A stretch of 64,000 bases of DNA from Paraphysoderma sedebokerense. Lineage: Eukaryota; Blastocladiomycota; Physodermatomycetes; Physodermatales; Physodermataceae. Positions 60,258-64,000 of this stretch are shown here, piece by piece; position 1 is the stretch's first letter, and every line of letters begins with the position of its first letter. The notes under the pieces are model-generated. The model did no database searches. It worked only from the letters and a program-made list of their open reading frames with translations, and was not told the origin of the DNA. A program made the position numbers and the translations under genes. The stretch lies in the NCBI GenBank assembly GCA_025602915.1, contig JAHLJZ010000002.1, positions 186,001 through 250,000 on the forward strand, written 5' to 3'.

Positions 60258-62823
60258 TTACAATTTTAATCTTTTCATCCATAATCTAACGACATCGTCA
60301 ATACTCTCCTTTCTCTCAAATTTACCTTTGTTAATATGATACACCTTTTGCGAGACCTTCTGAATGAACCACCGGTCGTGAGATACCACGACTACAGCAC
60401 CTTCAAACCCATGAATCGCTTCCACCAACGCCTCTATTGACGCCATGTCCAAATGATTAGTAGGTTCATCTAAAACTAGTAGCTGTGGCCTAGTGACTAA
60501 TGTTCTGGCGAGGCCAAACTTTGCGAGCTGTCCTCCACTCAGAGTGGTTATTGGCTGATGTGTTACAGAGCCGATTCCGAATCCACCAAGATAATTCATA
60601 ACTTCCTGATCGGGTAGGGAGGAAACGATAGATTTGATAATTTGAAAGGGAGTGGTTGAGGTTCCTTTTTCTAGATTAATTATTTCATCGTCGAGAAGTT
60701 GCTGAGAGAAGTACCCAATTTTAAGGTTAGGCGGTGTAAGATTTATCGATCCCTGACTTGGTCGAAGATTTCCGGTTATGAGTTTGACGAGTGTTGACTT
60801 GCCTACGTTTCACGATTGTGAGCAAACCAAGCAGTGGAGACGGGACTTAATCAGACCACATACCAGACCCGTTTTTACCAACTATGCCAATTCGATCATT
60901 GATTCCTATGCTGAGTGTGACATCTTTCAATATGTAATCAGCCGTATTTTCGTATTTGAATGATACTCTTTCAACTTGAACCAAATCCCCCAGGGTTCGA
61001 TGCATGGTCGGTGATGGAAAATTAAATTTGACAGGCGGTTCTGGTTTCTCTAGGATTAACTCTGGGCGATACGTTGAGTGGTATCCGGCCCAGTATGAAA
61101 TTTTAAACTTCTTCCCTGTTTCTGAACGATTCGGTCCTATTTTCTCCATTTGCTGTAAAGAAAGGTTCCAATAAATCATGATCAGAATGTCGCCGAGCCG
61201 GGTAAGGCGGAAGCAATGTTCATACTTTTTTCCTCGATGCAACAATCCCTAATTTCTTATCATCTCCGGTACTTTTCGCCGTTTGAATGGCCTTTTGGAT
61301 AGTTCCCTCGTATTGTTTCTTTTTCATTTCTATCCGCTCCACTTGCTTTTCTTTCTTCAATCGCGTTTCTTCTCTAATGCGCTCAAACTCGCTGTAATTA
61401 CCACTGAAGTAAGCCAATTGGTTATCTTTCAGTAAGATAATCTCGGTCGAAACGTCATCCAGAAATTGCCGGTCATGAGAGATGGTGATGACGGTTTGAG
61501 GCAGAGACTTGATGTAAGACTGAAGCCATAATATAGCCGGTAGATCCAAGTGATTAGCTGAAATTCAGTAAAGAGTCAGCATCCTCTCCAATTGAAATTG
61601 CGGAACAAGTGAAGGATAGTATACTCGGTTCGTCCAGAAACAGTATATCGCAGCCCATAAACAGGCTCTTCGCCAAGATCAATCGAACCCGCCAACCTCC
61701 AGATAATGAAGATACCGGCGACTCTTGCATTTCGGATGTGAAACCCAAACCGGATAAAATCTTTACCGCAGTTTGATTTCGTTCATGTTCGTCATACTAA
61801 ACAAACATCAGTGAATAATTGTAAGTCGTTGACGGCGCAAGGGACAACTAACCTCCCCCATTTTTAAATAATACTCTTCAAGTAAGCTGTTCGCCTTAGC
61901 CAAATTTTCCGTGGTGACTTTACCCGGATTCTTTGCAAGCCTGGGGTATGAACAAATTGGTTAGAAACTCTGAATCGACAAGAAAGAGGTTAAGAGTGTC
62001 TAACGCACTTTTTCGCTTCCTTCGCTTCTTTCTCCTTCTGCAAAGCTATCTTTCGAGCATCGTGGCCTCGCTTTCCAGATCGATGTGTGGCAGTGTAATT
62101 TGACTCTTGGGCGGTCAGGACAGCTTCAGTTGCCAATATCTCATGCAGCACTTTGTTTAGTTTACCAGGATTGTCGAGAGCTCCTTCCAGCGCTAATATG
62201 AGGAGAAACAGCAAGATTAGCACACTTTTAATTACATTTACAGAACTGGATTTTGCACTCCTTCTAAATACAGAAGCAACGACGAATGTAGATGCCAACC
62301 TTCCACTCGCTCGCACAGAGTCAGGTATTCGTCATCCGAATCCAACAGTGTTTGTAGAACGGATGCGTCTTCTTCCCCTTCCTCGTTTAGTTGTTGGTCC
62401 AAGTACAAGACTCGAATGTTCTTCGGGAATCCGATTAAATCACCTTTAGCGATAGTCCTCAGTAGGGCTGAATTGATCGAAAGCAAACAACATCAAGAGT
62501 CAGCATTGTAGAAACCAATCTGAGTCATCAATAATAAAGAATAGACATACTAGATTTCCCAGTTCCATTCCTGCCAATAAATCCATAGTGCACGCCGTTT
62601 CGAAATATGAGTTTCGCATCACTCAGCAACTCGACATCATTCACCGCTAGCGTCACTTGGTCAAGGAATACCTGATAAGAGATATTAGATTGAATTACGA
62701 CTTAACCAAGTATTACAAACAGCTTACATCTTTGGAATCTGTTTCGATGGTTGCATCATGAAATCTGGTTACAATTGAAGTTGCAACAATCTTGGGAGCT
62801 TGAGAATTTGGTCTGGAGGACAT
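60258..62823 (-). CDS. ABC-F family ATPase (Gcn20/ABCF type)
   Basis: Soluble twin-ATPase that acts on ribosomes or translation factors; it has no membrane segments. Exons 62823-62728, 62671-62551, 62467-62300, 62192-62009, 61940-61853, 61796-61625, 61557-61226, 61152-60864 and 60802-60258 give 664 residues. NBD1 has IGRNGTGKST, LSGGWRVRLILAKSLF and LFLDEPTNHLDL, then SHDRQFLDD. The linker is charged (KKEKQVERIEMKKKQ). NBD2 has VGKNGSGKSTL, LSGGQLAKFGLARTL, LVLDEPTNHLDM and SHDRWFI. Both Walker A motifs and the first DEPTNHLD are cut by introns. I cannot decide between Gcn20/ABCF3 and other eukaryotic ABC-F groups. Confidence 0.92.
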
Positions 62824-64000
62824 GATTTTGGAAGCTAAAAGAAACGATGTTTTTTCAAAAATAATGGTTTATGCAGTAAAATGAAATGGTTTTTACGAAT
62901 ATCTAGTATCTATGGCAATAGTAATTATCCGAGTTCGACTCAGTGACTCACTCAACCCCACTTAATTAATCCCGAGTTGCTGGTAACGTTACGCCATGTT
63001 ACTAACTACATTATGTACGATGGCAAATGCAACCGCTCTACCTTGATTACAAGACACATAAAATCAAATGAATGACCCTGTATAAAACATACGCAATACG
63101 GGTGATGATGGAATAATAGCGGAGTGAAATCATACCATGGCTGAGTACAAACTGGTCAATTGATTATACTATTTCCAACTTTAGTGAAACTTAACTTTCC
63201 ACTATCATTGCATGAGCATCTCACATATCTATTGCCACAAAACCTTTCAATTCATAAACCATGCGGACTTTCAGAATTTGTTTCAGACTATATGCATTAA
63301 TGATTAAGCTTTCATTGTAATCCAATTATCAGGTTAATAATAAATTTGTTTCGAAGCCATTTACAAAGTTCCCGCTCTGTTGGGTACCATTAAGATTTCT
63401 TTATCCAAAGTGCATTTTCTAGAAGCTCTGGGTCCGAATCGCATCCAAAATTCGAGTTTACTACAAAAATGCTAAGGGTTATTATGTGCGCCTATTGATG
63501 TACTACTTCTGAGTGAAAGTATTTATGAAGCACTGTAACGTTGATTGTATCCTAAATACTGGACACGTTTGCCACCGCTTTTCATCACGATACAAACATG
63601 TCGAGATGGTCTATATAAATTTTCAAATTCTAAGGCAGATTCTATCTTGACATGGTACTTGTCGGAGTGCTATCATGGCGCACGATATTATGAGCCAATC
63701 CTGTTTCGAATATGTATATATTATATTCGGGAAGGAAGAAAATTCTAACACTGCTAAACAGTGAGTTTATATCGACTGCAATATCATAAAAGTGTAAACA
63801 GAAGAGTCAAGCCGTTTGCTTCATTGCTCAATTGAAAAGTCGTCTATATCGTACACGGTTTTGTACGATTCCGTGATAAATGTTTAAACGGACAGCTGAA
63901 GGTTTCTTTCTGTATCAATGCCCTAGTTTTCTTGATTTAAGATATATGACACCTTCGGCCGCAAAATTTAATGTTGACTCAGCATTGTTGTATTCCAGCC
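62824..64000. other. Intergenic region at window end
   Basis: About 1.2 kb upstream of the ABC-F gene, AT-rich, with no recognisable gene, RNA or repeat. The 67-codon frame at 63545-63748 has no family resemblance. Confidence 0.65.

Overview
The window looks like the nuclear genome of an early-diverging fungus (zoosporic or Mucoromycota-like). Genes are intron-rich, with short introns (mostly about 55-110 nt) of GT-AG type. The gene set is fungal/opisthokont: a PHO88/SND3 homolog, an FCHO/Syp1-type F-BAR protein, Yos1, a type II PI 4-kinase and a CobW GTPase. It also carries items absent from most Dikarya: class C 7TM receptors, the gamma-secretase subunit Aph-1, and a convincing selenocysteine tRNA. 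No genus is claimed.

Region 1 (1-19527) is a head-to-tail array of four paralogs on the + strand; the first is cut by the window edge. Each encodes a secreted PstS-like phosphate-binding domain, a six-cysteine EGF-like hinge, a class C (GABA-B/mGlu-type) seven-helix domain and a conserved cytoplasmic tail. Every exon could be joined in frame in all four genes. Seventeen intron positions are shared, including an 11-nt microexon. This is the main candidate for an undescribed system: a family of putative phosphate (or other oxyanion) sensing GPCRs. Three of the genes share an ATGACGTGATTG promoter word.

Region 2 (19773-25167) holds aph1 (+) convergent with a UBE2O-type E2 ubiquitin enzyme (-). 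Region 3 (25952-36671) has an F-box/LRR protein, an RNI-type LRR protein, a type II PI 4-kinase, a CoA-type Nudix hydrolase and a CobW/COG0523 GTPase. Region 4 (37294-43779) has tRNA-Sec(UCA) with its own TATA box, an FCHO/Syp1-type F-BAR/muHD endocytic adaptor, a twin CX9C protein and an AIG1-like membrane protein. Region 5 (44804-54764) has a single-NBD ABCA transporter divergent from a PHO88/SND3 homolog, then a secreted-type FAD monooxygenase. Region 6 (54800-59090) is a segmental tandem duplication: two intact mitochondrial-type coiled-coil genes, plus a decayed third copy split by a 47-bp perfect inverted repeat. Region 7 (59589-62823) has Yos1/IER3IP1 and an ABC-F ATPase. The last 1.2 kb has no recognisable gene.

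Exon joins were worked out by hand from splice signals and reading phase. Two genes have one unresolved point each: the UBE2O join near 24304-24460, and the first exon of the F-BAR gene. Functions of the receptor array are inferred from domain architecture only.
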